From Stramonita haemastoma (taxonomy: Eukaryota; Mollusca; Gastropoda; Neogastropoda; Muricidae), in assembly GCA_030674155.1 (NCBI GenBank), contig CM060318.1, positions 73,818,771 to 73,882,770 on the forward strand: a DNA stretch of 64,000 bases, read 5' to 3'. The notes under the pieces are model-generated. The model was not told where the DNA came from. It ran no database searches and saw only the letters and a list, made by a program, of their open reading frames with translations. Position 1 is the stretch's first letter. Every line of letters begins with the position of its first letter. Positions 14,148-53,646 of this stretch are shown here, piece by piece. The position numbers and the translations under genes were made by a program.

Positions 14148-17100
14148 GAAACCATGTTGTTCTAGAATAATTTTTTTCAAGGGCAAAAACTGCCATATAG
14201 CTTGCCAGTGCCCCCCCCCCCCCCCCCCCCATGACAGTCTTGTGACCTTGCAGTTTTTAATGGATGTATGGTTATGCATATTTGACTTTCTCGAAAGTCA
14301 TATGCGTATAGTCTTTCAACAAATACAGCACAAGAGTGGTCATTTGCTCTAGAGATATCAGAATGACTCATGTGCTGATTTCACACACACAGGAGCAAGA
14401 AATAGCTGTCAGTTGAGTAAATCAAGCAGTGTTAAAGAGCTATACAATATGCACTGAACAGAGACACTGTCTAAACATAGTGAACTCGATTCATATACTA
14501 AGAAAAATAGGTGGGACAAATCTTCCAACATACTAACTTACTAAGGCATCTTCAAGGAGACAGCAACACACACACACACAGAGTCACAAACTGCAGCAAT
14601 ACTGCAAAAATTTATGATCAAGACAATACCCATCTAGTATTTCTCATCGAGTATGAATAGCAATACTTCTTACTCTGTTACAACACACAATCTTCATATC
14701 TATGACCAAAACCCAGGCACAAGATCATACACAGTCACAAATGTGGAAGCCAACCACTGGAATTAACATTCGTCACTTCAAATGAAACAATAAACCAAAT
14801 GGACACACGTAGGGAAGGAATGCTCATCCTTAAAAAAAAAATACATAGCTGAGCAGCGTGGGAACTAGAGTAGTACTAAAACTGTATAAACCAACACTCA
14901 TTTGTGTAAAGTAGCTTTTGTCTACAGATCGATCAAGTGAACACTGATTTGGCCGTAACTGATGGCTCATCTCGGCTTTTCGACTAGCTATAAAGGACAT
15001 ATTTTTCAAGGAAATAAATGGAGCTAGCAGCAAATTGTGCAGAATAAGGGGATCTACATGGCAACAGCTTCTATCCCAATGCAGCTGCACAGAGTTGTAG
15101 ATGTCAAAAAGCAACTTACACTAGAATCCATACGCTTTTACAGTCATAAATAATGTCACACACATCATATTTCTGTTATGTCAAAAAGATTCATACAAAT
15201 GGAATAACTTATTGCCATCATCAAAAAAGCACATGACTAATACCAACACAAATTCAAAAGTTAATATCGCATCATCTCTTGGTACAAAAGATCAATACTT
15301 TGTTGTAAGGGTCAAAATTCAATAGCATTTTTGATACACCAGTATGTTCGTTTGCATGACAAAAAATATTTTGATAACAATAATGAGCTGGCAATTCATC
15401 AGAAAATAAAATGTTTTATGAGAATTTCTTTTCCCTTCACCTTTGAACACACAAAAGTACATATAAAAACAAAACAACATCGAACTGTACAAAATTAACA
15501 ACGCAGTATCATGGCATTGGAATCCACAAAATGATTTTGGCATAACACACAGTACAATTTCAACAGGTTTCATTTGGAATGCAATGGTTGCTGACACCTG
15601 AACTGCACATTAACATACATGAATATCCTTCCCCTCTGAGGTCTGTCCATTTCTATCCACATTATCACCTAGTCCATCACTGCCACTCAACAGAAACATA
15701 CCTATTTCATCACAAAGACATATCCTATTTCAGCCGATACGGACTTATGGGTTTTCCATTCCAACAATTGCTGTAAGTTTTGATGTTCAACAAGTTTATC
15801 TAGATTCCGCCCCCCCCCCCCAACTTTCCAGTAATAAATCCCCTTTCCTGTGGGGAATGGATGGACAACAGAAGGGCAGTAGGAGTAAGGCTTGTCTTTG
15901 GTTGATTGTTGCCAATTCCTTCTGCATCCAGCGAATTCTGTACCTGCGACAAAAACCTGACAGTAGCATCTTAAATGAAGTGGATAACAATACAAGTCTT
16001 GAATGCAATGTGGTCATCTATTTCATGAGATCAACAAGCACAAAAAAATCTCAAAGAAACATGAAACCAAACCAAACCAAAACAAAACCAAAAACACCAC
16101 TAAGAGTAGTTTAGGAAAGGACTGAACTTCCTGTTCCCCCTACCACAGTTTTATGAATTATTCAGCCCATCTTCGGAGATAAATTGTCATTGAATGGCAA
16201 GTATAATTTATCCAATGAAAAGCAAACAAAAATTCAAACACATCCACTATTTAACTGATTGCAACTGTGTCCTATAGAACATTACCAAACATTATATCCA
16301 GCAAAAACATCACACAGCCACTAGAACCAGAGATTTCAAATGAAGATGTACAAACTAAAGCTAAAAAAAAAACAACAACCCCAAACCCAACAACAATGGG
16401 GTAGGTGTGAAAGTAACAGTGGGTGGAAGTTAAATGCAGGTCCGACTCCCTAGAGCGATCATGCCATCAGATGGCAGTTTCCAGCCAGCAGATATCTGAG
16501 GCTCGAGCTTTAGCTCGACTGCGGAAGAGGTATGAGCTGTGTTCACTCGGCTGTTTGTCAGATCAAGAGACATTACCCAATACCAGCAAAGCCATCAGAC
16601 TAGAGCGCTTTGCCCAGTGTGGAACTTTCTGGGAAAAGGGGATAATGTATTCACAACAGAAAAACGTATTTGTACAAAACATAAAATATTCATGGTTAAT
16701 AAGACATTTAAAACTGAACAACAATCACTGAAAAGGGTTTTCTTTTTCCCTTTCTTGTTTGGTTTGTCTTTTGCCTGTCTATACGATATATCTTGATCTG
16801 GCATGAAAGTAGAAACACTGACTAAATTCTGTTTGTGTCGCAATTCGTTGTGCACAATGAGATATCTAAAGCATTTTCAGCATGAAAAAATTCTATCTTA
16901 ACAATAATCGGTTTGAGGTTTATAACACGCATAATGAAGCACCCAGTAACACTCATAAGAACAAAATATATATATATAAAAAAAATAATAAAATGTTCAC
17001 AACATTGACATGACCATTTCGCTATGTATACTGAATGTCTAAACTTCTCTCAAGACTTTTCTTCACGTCACATAGTTTTAAAACATTTAACTGTTTAAAG

Positions 17101-20100
17101 ATGATCAAAATTTAACACTTCACACAATGAAATCAATAAGCAACTAAAGAAAAAATCTTGATCACATCATCTACTTTTTAAAAATAATATGGAAAACATC
17201 CAAATCACTTTCACACTTTTTTTTTTGGTTTTTTTATGTTTTTTTTGTTTTTTTTTTGTTTTTTTGTTGTTTTTTTTAAACAAGCTCATATTAAAAAAAA
17301 TAGGAGCCAGAATACAATACAGTCATTCTATGTCATCACTGTATTCAATGTACTTTATATTCAAACATTACATCAATTCACTTTATAATTACAAATCCAA
17401 ACGGCACATGCATAAAAAAGGTCAATTATCCCAGAAGTGGAGAGCTTTAGCAGATATCAACAACCATGACAACATATGATACTGTAACGATATGTAGACA
17501 TTATCAATCAAGTAACACAATGCCCCAAACCTGCGAACTTCTGAAGTCTCTGGAACCAACACCATACACTCAAACTCATAAAAAAAAATCCAAGATACAC
17601 TTGAAGACAAATACAAAAAGCGCAACCTTTGGCAATAAGTACCGTTAGTCATAAGTATTGTCAGCAATGGAATCAAGTACTGTTACAAAGGTCAACTCAT
17701 TTTAACTGTATGTACACATCAAAAGCACATTATGTCGTGTCATGAGTATATATATCATACACCTCAGAGGTGAAACTGAAAAGGAAACTTTGGGATGGGA
17801 AGTTTAACAGTCACCAAGGCTGGGGGGGAGGGGGGGGGGAGGAGGAGGAGGAGGAGAGAGACATGGAGAGAAAGGAAGAGAGACAGACAAGACAGAGAGC
17901 TGCCCTAGATTGTGGGATTTATCATATGTTGTGATGCTTTGGCAGGCTGTGATCTATATTTCTCAATTTGGTCATGTAAATCAATTCAAACACAAAACAC
18001 AAATATTGTGGTAAGGAGGACACAATGAGCACTTTCCTCCAATATCCAATCCACTGCATCCTGTTTACATTTAAAGTGTTGTTGAGGCAAGAAAACTGTA
18101 TGGCATTCAACCATGCATTACTGCTATTCTAAGAACTCAGCGAGTATGGTCATGATCTGTATGCTTTGTTTTTATACAGACCTTCCTTCGAAAAGTTTTC
18201 TTTTTTTGTAAACAAATCAGTTTTCTCTCGTTTAAAAGCTATTTCAAAATGTCTCGCCATATTTCCCTTGACATTTAGTGACAGGCACTGCAACACTTGA
18301 CTTGGACGGTTAATTTTTCTTTCTCCTATACTGATGGATATGTGTATATGCATGCCCATGATGCATGCACATTAAGTATAGATGTGAATGTAAGTGCATG
18401 CACATGCATATGAAAGAAACCATTAATATAAACCATACTCATTATGGTCTACAGGCTGAACTGACCAAAACAAAAAACAAAAATAAAAATTAAAAAAGCC
18501 CTTACAACATTTATTACAAACTTTTTTTTTTTTAACATGTTGTTCCTGGACTTCTGTTTATCTTTATGAGTATCTTTAACCCCCCCCCCCCCCCCCCCTC
18601 CCCTTTACCAAAAAAAAAAAAAAAAAAAAAAAGGCTTCCCTACACAGCCTCTGTCCATCTTGTTGCCCTGCTCATTATGTAACATGATAAAATGAATATG
18701 ATGATACTGGCAAACAATGGTAATAGACACAAAAACAACACTGTCCCAGACAAGCAGTAAGTACAGCATTCTGGGACTTGATTACCACACCATGTTGTGA
18801 TGGAATTTGACGCACGAACTTGGAGGGAGGAATCATCACTGTTGCAATGGAAATGTCAAGTGACCCTACAATCATACAAATTTGCTGCCAGCCATGCGGC
18901 ACATCACAGCCAATACCAGATCATTGTATCATTTAAAAACAAACAAAAATTATAAAGCACAAATATTTTAAACAACACAGCTTTTCGATAAATGACTCAA
19001 GACAAGAAAATATTTGATAAATATATACCTCATATTTGTAGCAAACAATGTGAGTTAATATAGTTACATTCATTGTTATTTGATAAATCTCACCAAAGGC
19101 AAACAAGAGATGAACAATAAACTGACATTGTGTATACAGATATAATACAGCAGTTCAAACTGGCTAGTAGAGTAGTAGCATTTTTCTCTCCTCTGTCCAA
19201 AACAATGACAATTTATTAAAAAAAAACAAAAAAAAACCCAACCATCCAAGAGGTGTGTAGTCACATCCGTACATTTTTCTTTTCTTTTTTTTCTTTTTTA
19301 AAATCTATAACACTACCCTCCCAATAATTGTGTCCCTTTTACTATACATACATGTTTTTGTTGAACTAGAATACGATGGAAGCTGGTAAAGCACCTGAAA
19401 CCTGATTCACTTGCATGATTCACAAGAGTGACAGACAACGTGAAGATTGAGACATCAGTTATCACAGGCGTGTGAATCCTGTCAACTGACAAGAGTCCAT
19501 ATGGTCAAACAGTAGAAGGGCTGGCCACAGCAACATGTAATATAGTCTCCTCAACTTAAATGCAACTCACACACCTCCAGTTACTCTTCAATGCAACCAA
19601 AGAATTCTTCACAAAAAACAAAACAAAAAAAAAACCTGTAACCACACTTTGAAGAACATCATCAAAAAATTGTTAGTAGTACTGTTCTTTTCTCAATACA
19701 TTCATCACTCAATCACAAAAATAGCAATTTTCTCAGACAGCCCATCCATAAATTCTCCCACCCTTTTACAAAAAGACAAATTTTATCATAACAATCATTA
19801 TGGTGTCTCTGCTGAAATGTCAGGCCTGTAAGCAAGTTTGATATGTTAAAAAAAAAAAGTCAAAGTATTTCTGTTAAATCCAGTGAACCCAATTACCTCC
19901 CATCATTATCAAATGCTAAAATAAATATAGCATCTTTCAAATTTGCTGTCTGCTTGAACCCTGTCGGTCTATTAGACCAAGTCAGAATGATAGCAAGTTA
20001 TGCATGATAACTCAGTTTTTCTAATTTTGCTTAAAAAAAAAAAAATCTTTAAAAAAGTAAATACATATATACAACAGGAAGACATGACATGACATTTTAA

Positions 20101-21589
20101 TTACTGTGCAGATTTGGTATAAAGTTTTAAAAAATGTTCTCCCAAGATAATCCAGGGCTTGTAATGGAATGACTGGTACTTACTGGGTCAATCGTGACAT
20201 TGAAAATAATGTATGTGAACTGTGTTGACAGGAACAAGATAATTTCACGTCTCAAACCCCCTTAAAGAGACCATCATCCAGTATACAAGAAAAACAAGGA
20301 AAACAATATAGCTTTACATTTGCAAATCCCTCAAGTGACCCTACATTCTAGTAAACACCACAAAATAGTTCTTTTCACACAACCATTCAAGTCCTGCTGG
20401 CCACCAAACTGGGCTTTCTGTTCTCCCACCCACAATCGACAAAGCAAAGCTGCCATGTTCATTCATAACTGCAGCTACAGCAACTAAATACTGATAATGA
20501 CACACTGGCATCAGCTGCTGCTGCATGTTCCTTTCTGTGCAGTTTGGCGGGTTTGTTAAGGCATCAAAACACATCATCTGCTGATGCCCTTTTACTGACT
20601 AGACCAGCTGAGATGAGTGAAGCTGGTCACTGCCCCTCCATGAATATCCCCACCCATCCCAGTATTCCACCCCTGAAGAATGACAAGACAACAGGATTTT
20701 CTGAAAGACTTGGATTACATCGTCCCACGCAGAGAAAAGCGAAATGAGTCAAAGCGTTGTGCTCTCTGCAAGACGAGGAGAGGTGAGCACCTTGGTATGC
20801 ACAACAAAGAGGCAGCTCATTGCTGATAGTCTTTTGTCTTCTTTACTTGGAACACATCAAACTCATAATCTTGAATACACAAACATACACTTGCCAATAT
20901 TATTTCACTTCGCCCATAGTTTTGCTTCAGTCACAAATAAACCAACCCGCACAGACAAGAGATCACATCAACATGTAAAAGTGTTTGTGCACAGGGGAAC
21001 ATGTGGGAAAGATAAACATGGAGAGGAAGTTTGAACAAGACAAACAAAAACAGCTAAATAGAGGGGTGGGGAAGAATTATTTTGCTCAAATCTTTCTTCA
21101 GCAAGCAAGATAACATACTGATCTCATTTTTACAATCATGTTTGCCTCTGCTAATACTAAGCACAATTACCACATTAACTAGATGTTCACAGTCCTTTCC
21201 TTTCAGTAAGTCCATGTCTGGGACTATAGTAAATTTCTCGAAGGCCTTGAGATATGACTAGCTCAACAGATTATAAGCTTGGTACACATAGTTATGTGGG
21301 GAAGAAGATGAGAAAGAGGACGGTAGTGACCAAGGTATTCGATGGCATAGCAGATGCCAAGTGAAGCATCTATCTTCCTGCCTTCCAATTTGTGTGAGAA
21401 TTGGCTGGAGTCTTCACGGGGAGCCTCCAGCCAAACTATGTTGCCCTGCCAGACCACAGCATGTAGACAGGCACAATGGTGGACAATGAGTGCTCGTATT
21501 ACCTCTCTTCATGTTGCTTTCCCTTTACTGCTCCTCATCCTGCACATCACAAAGAAAACCTTTTACTCAGTGCAGGTGCAAGTGCGAGT

Positions 21590-22092
<503 letters not shown>

Positions 22093-22696
22093 GCACGCAT
22101 GCATGCATGTCCATTTATAGGTAGCTTTATTGAAAACGAAAGCTACTCCAGAGTCAAATACATTGTCTTTAGGTGGATCAAAAACCCAAAACACCACTAG
22201 ATAGATAATGGTTTTTACCAATAGTTTTACTATTGCTGTAAACTAAAATGTCCTGCTAAGTTCTGTACAAAATCTTTATTTCTGTATTGATTTGTGTGGA
22301 GTTGCATCCACTTTTCAAGTTGGTCAGGTGCAAGTCAGCAAAAAAGGAAAACAAACAGGAATACATGCACAGAAAAACCAGTTGCAAAAAAACAAACAAA
22401 AAAGGCAAAACACTACAGGCCATTCATGAAAAGAAGGTTGAATCACTTGGTTGCTGATGTTAAGCATGGAAGGAGGGCACCAAAGATGCCCTATCTTCTG
22501 CATGAAGTAAGTCTACTAGAGAGAGAGTAAATTAAATGTATACTTTTGTGTGCATGCATGCGCGCACATGCACAAGCATAAATAATTTACATGTGATTAT
22601 GGAATACCCAAGAGAATACCAAAATATCTGTTAAAAACACTTGAGGAGGAGGGAAAGATTAGTGACAGGGCAGGTCAGAAAAAAGGGAGAAATATG

Positions 22697-22765
22697 GCAG
22701 GGTGGGGGGAGGGAGGGAGGGAGAGTGGGAGAGGGAAAGGGAGGGAGGGAGAGAGAGAGAGAGAA
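22697..22765 (+). repeat. (GGGA)n purine tract
   Basis: Imperfect GGGA and GGAGA units followed by a short GA run. Confidence 0.9.
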
Positions 22766-22919
22766 CTCTGAACTCTGAAATGCTTAAATGTACTTCGGCC
22801 ATAGGCCACAATACAAGCAACAAAAATAAAGAAGGTGGGCGGTGGCGTGTTGATGACACATATCCTCATAATAACTGTCAATATGTATATACAAATAGTA
22901 GCGCACATACATAACATAG

Positions 22920-23083
22920 CATCATCATCATCACTATCATTGACCCTGTTGTCATCTCCATCATCTCATCATTATTACAGTTATGCGCGCGTGCCCTCAC
23001 ACATACACACACCGCGCACACGCACGCACACACACTCCCCATATACATACCCTTAAACACAGACACACGCATGCAAGCACGTG

Positions 23084-23120
<37 letters not shown>
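22920..23120 (+). repeat. (ATC)n and (CA)n tracts
   Basis: A short ATC run at about 22920, imperfect CA/CGCA sequence, then (CA)n at 23086-23120 leading into the SINE fragment at 23125. Confidence 0.9.
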
Positions 23121-23122
<2 letters not shown>

Positions 23123-23124
23123 CT

Positions 23125-23345
23125 CCCAAAGTCCTCCGGATGAGACCACAAACCGAGGCCCCGTGTGCGAACACACATAGAACACCCCCCACACACGTCA
23201 AATCCTGCTCCACCCCTCGCAAGAGCAGGCCACCGTGTGCCGGTGGGAACAGATGCCAAGATCCACACACTGCACACACACGGGGACCGGCTGCAAAAAG
23301 CACACGAGTGCTCACCCCCTCATCCTCGATACAAAAGAGTAGTAA
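23125..23345 (+). mobile_element. SINE family B body fragment after a CA repeat
   Basis: gtcctccggatgagaccaca, then gaggccccgtgtgcgaacac, aggccaccgtgtgccggtgg and cacggggaccggctgcaaaa match the family B body and tail. The tRNA-like head is absent; a (CA)n tract occupies its place. Confidence 0.75.
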
Positions 23346-23637
23346 TGATAATAATAATGCATATAATCATAACTGATAGACTCCATATGTCACTTGGATT
23401 AGCACATGTACAAAAGTCTCAGGTTTTCTTCACATACCGTGACTTTATCAGATAACCATTATTTTAACTGTAGCACACATCCATGACTACTTTTAAACAA
23501 ACAACCATTTTTTTTAAACTACTGCACACATCAATCAACATGTTTTAACAAATAAACATCGTTTAAGCAACAGCACACACCAGGCAATCATGCCACATAA
23601 TCAATATGGTAAGCACAATCATTTTGGGGAGAAAAAA

Positions 23638-25292
23638 TTACAATACGAACAAACGCTTTTTCCTTAGATCAATTGCATGGAAAATATACCTGGACAATTT
23701 ATGCATTTCATGTTGAGTTGTAACTTGTAGTAATTGGTGGAGTGGGGTTCTAACTAATTCTTTCAGGAATTTATCCCGTAAATGGGTGTATGTAGGGCAA
23801 ACAAAAAGAAAATGCCGTTCATCTTCTCTTGCTGTCCTGCAAAAAGGACATGCTTTTTTCTCCATTAAACTACTAAAACGGTGTGTATTTGCGTTCAGTG
23901 GGAGAACATTAAATCTGATTTGTGATATGGCAACCCTAAAACAATAGGTATCAACATTGCAAACATATTTCTCTTTTTCGAAGAGTATCTTAAAGGACCG
24001 GTAGCAGTCATACCTGTCACGATCTCTTATTGTGCCTGTCCATTCTTGTATGAACATATCAATAAGCCTTTGTTTGAATACTCTCAAAAATACTTTAACA
24101 TCACCTACACCCTGCTGCAACCAAACAAAATTAAACCCTGTCTCACATAAAATTTCTCTAATTTTAGACACCCAGCAATATTTTCCAGTTCTGTCAAGTT
24201 CAAGCAGCATTTGGTATGCCTTGTATGGCAACCTTTCAATACACATTTGCAGTAATCTAAACCAGTATCTTAAAACAGAGACAAAAGAATTCACATACAG
24301 TGGGTATCCGTCCCAAATCGCCATATACCATTTTGTTTGGTGTTTTGACTGGGACACCTAAGAACTGTTTGCATGCCATCAAATGAACTTTTTCCACATG
24401 ATCTAATTTTGATAACCCCCAAATTTCAGATGAATAGAGTAAGATAGACTGCATTTTTGCATCAAAAATCTTAAAGAAAGTGTTAGCAGTCATTTCTTTA
24501 TACTTTTGAAATGCTCTATTAAATTGTACAACAGCTTTCTTACCCTTAGTTACTAAATGCTGTGTGCCTCTCTTCATGCTAAGCATTGTTGTAAACTGAA
24601 AACCTAAATAACAATAACTATTGACTACGTCTAGCTTTTTATCATTGAAAAACCATTGCTCATGTCGACCTAAATATCCACCCTTTCTAAATACCATTAT
24701 CTTAGTTTTATCAGTGTTTACATTTAGTTTCATTTCATTACAACAGCTGTGCAAGATATCAAGCTGGTTTTCGTAAACCACCCGCTGTTGTTGACAATAA
24801 TGCTACATCGTCAGCAAAAAGTAGAATAAACACTTCCATGAGACCTGGTAACATTTGGATACCATGTTTTCCCCTTGCATCTATGTGGTTAGCTAACTGA
24901 TTTATATAAAGAGAGAATAATGTAGGAGACAGGACACAGCCTTGTCTGACCCCAACTGGGCATTCAAAGAATTCTGTAAGTTCACAGTTGACACGCACAC
25001 ATGAAAGCAATGAAGAATACATAGAATTCAAAGATGCTAAAAACTTTCCCTTAATACCCTGGTTTTCCATGCATTTTAGAAGTTTATCATGATGTACAGA
25101 ATCAAATGCTTTTTTGAAGTCTACAAAAGCTACATATAATTTCTTACCTTTCTTCAGCATACACTTTTGTACAATTGCATATAAATTATATATTTGATCA
25201 AGTGTGGAATAACCCCTACGAAAACCCGCCTGACTCTCGGAAATCATTTCATTTTCTTCCAACCAACTGTACAATCTTGTATTTAACACTTT
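23638..25292 (-). pseudogene. LINE reverse-transcriptase fragment with C-terminal zinc finger, two frameshifts
   Basis: Three overlapping minus-strand frames read as one RT. 24759-25292 has the palm motifs VAFVDFKKAFDSVHHDK, GVRQGCVLSPTLF and LLFADDVALLS. 24257-24781 has the post-palm KLNVNTDKTKIMVF and YCYLGFQ. 23638-24357 has the C-terminal region with CPFCRTAREDERHFLFVC, a C2HC finger of the zf-RVT type. Frameshifts near 24770 and 24300 break it, and the endonuclease domain is absent. A (CT)n tract abuts the 5' truncation near 25295. The finger suggests an I/Jockey/Nimb-like lineage, but I cannot fix the clade. It lies in the intron after GW182 exon 8, on the same strand. Confidence 0.85.
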
Positions 25293-25294
25293 AA

Positions 25295-25300
25295 AATTCT

Positions 25301-25382
<82 letters not shown>

Positions 25383-25406
25383 GAGAGAAAGAAAGAAAAG
25401 AAAGAG

Positions 25407-25480
<74 letters not shown>

Positions 25481-25502
25481 GGGGGGGGGGGGGAGAGAGA
25501 AA
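25295..25502 (+). repeat. Large (GA)n microsatellite joined to a LINE truncation point
   Basis: About 200 bases of GA with AAGA/AGGA interruptions and a 12-base G run at 25482. The left edge coincides with the 5' end of the RT fragment at 23638-25292. Confidence 0.97.
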
Positions 25503-25575
25503 GAGAATGAATGAATGAATGAACATTTTTATTGAGGGAAAAGATTAAGCACAATGGTGGCTTTTCATCCAGCCC
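25503..25575 (-). mobile_element. LINE 3' tail fragment with (ATTC)n end
   Basis: On the minus strand the sequence runs into CAATAAAAATG and then TTCATTCATTC repeats. A near-terminal AATAAA followed by a short tandem repeat is the usual 3' end of a CR1/Nimb-type LINE. It lies directly upstream of the large (CT)n tract and the RT fragment, in the same orientation, so it may be an independent insertion or the scaffold on which the microsatellite grew. Confidence 0.45.
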
Positions 25576-25589
25576 TCTTAAAAAAAAAA

Positions 25590-25735
25590 AAGAAAAAAAA
25601 GTGAATCAATCAACCAATCAATCCAATCGCATAATTCAAGTATAAAGCTATAAAAATCAAAATTTTGTGAATAAATCAACCAATCGTATGATTTGAGCAT
25701 AAAGCTAGAGAGACAGAGAGAGAGAGAGACAGAGA
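25590..25735 (+). repeat. Diverged tandem repeat plus short (GA)n
   Basis: aatcaaccaatcaatccaat then cgcataattcaagtataaag is followed about 70 bases later by aatcaaccaatcgtatgatt then tgagcataaagct: two diverged copies of one unit, ending in GAGACA repeats. Confidence 0.65.
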
Positions 25736-25752
25736 GAAGAGCATAGTCTCAC

Positions 25753-53212
<27,460 letters not shown>

Positions 53213-53333
53213 GTGCAATTCTACATTTCACAGAGGAACAGGGCAGAAAGCACAGCCAACTCTTGCACTAGTTACAGTATATAGAACTGTTAGGGTGGTT
53301 TTTTGGGTGGGTTTTTTTTTTAAGTAACTGTGA

Positions 53334-53646
53334 AGCGTGTGGGCCCCCAAGAGCCTTTGCTCTCCACCATAAAGAGGAGAAAGCTGATGTGGTTTGGTCA
53401 CACCACAAGACACAACACCCTAGCAAAAACCATCTTGCAAGGAACAGTCGAGGGCAAGAGAAGAAGAGGCCGCCAAAAGAAATCATGGGTTGACAACATC
53501 AAAGACTGGACTGCCCAACCCCTGCAACGCCTCCTACTAGCCACACAGGATCGTGAAGCATGGAAAAAGATCTCCGTTGCGTCTTCTCTCATGTCCCCCC
53601 TACGTCCTTTGGGACATGGGACTGAGTGAGTGAGTGAGTGAGTGAT
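53334..53646 (+). mobile_element. 5'-truncated 3' end of the same LINE family as 33163
   Basis: Starting abruptly at gcgtgtgggcccccaagag, this fragment matches 33837-34131 nearly base for base: RVGPQEPLLSTIKRRKLMWF, HTTRHNTLAKTILQG, GRQKKSWVDNIKDW, then the stop. Instead of (TAG)n it ends in (TGAG)n. The two copies differ at only a few sites, so the family moved recently. I see no clear target-site duplication. It lies just upstream of the GW182 start exon. Confidence 0.88.

Larger units (their letters stand above)
9832..21589. other. Non-coding or unrecognised; possible long 3' UTR or intron
   Basis: Holds listed microsatellites, C runs (10040, 10814, 14211, 15810, 18581) and a C-T junction at 10055. 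A few minus-strand stretches stay open without a start codon (12376-12570, 18675-18905, 21263-21460), but none matches a family I know. The missing GW182 exons could be here. Confidence 0.5.

Noticed and set aside
14830..15114. 94-codon minus-strand open frame, and others of similar length in 1-23 kb
   Set aside because: At this AT content such frames arise by chance, and none shows a domain.
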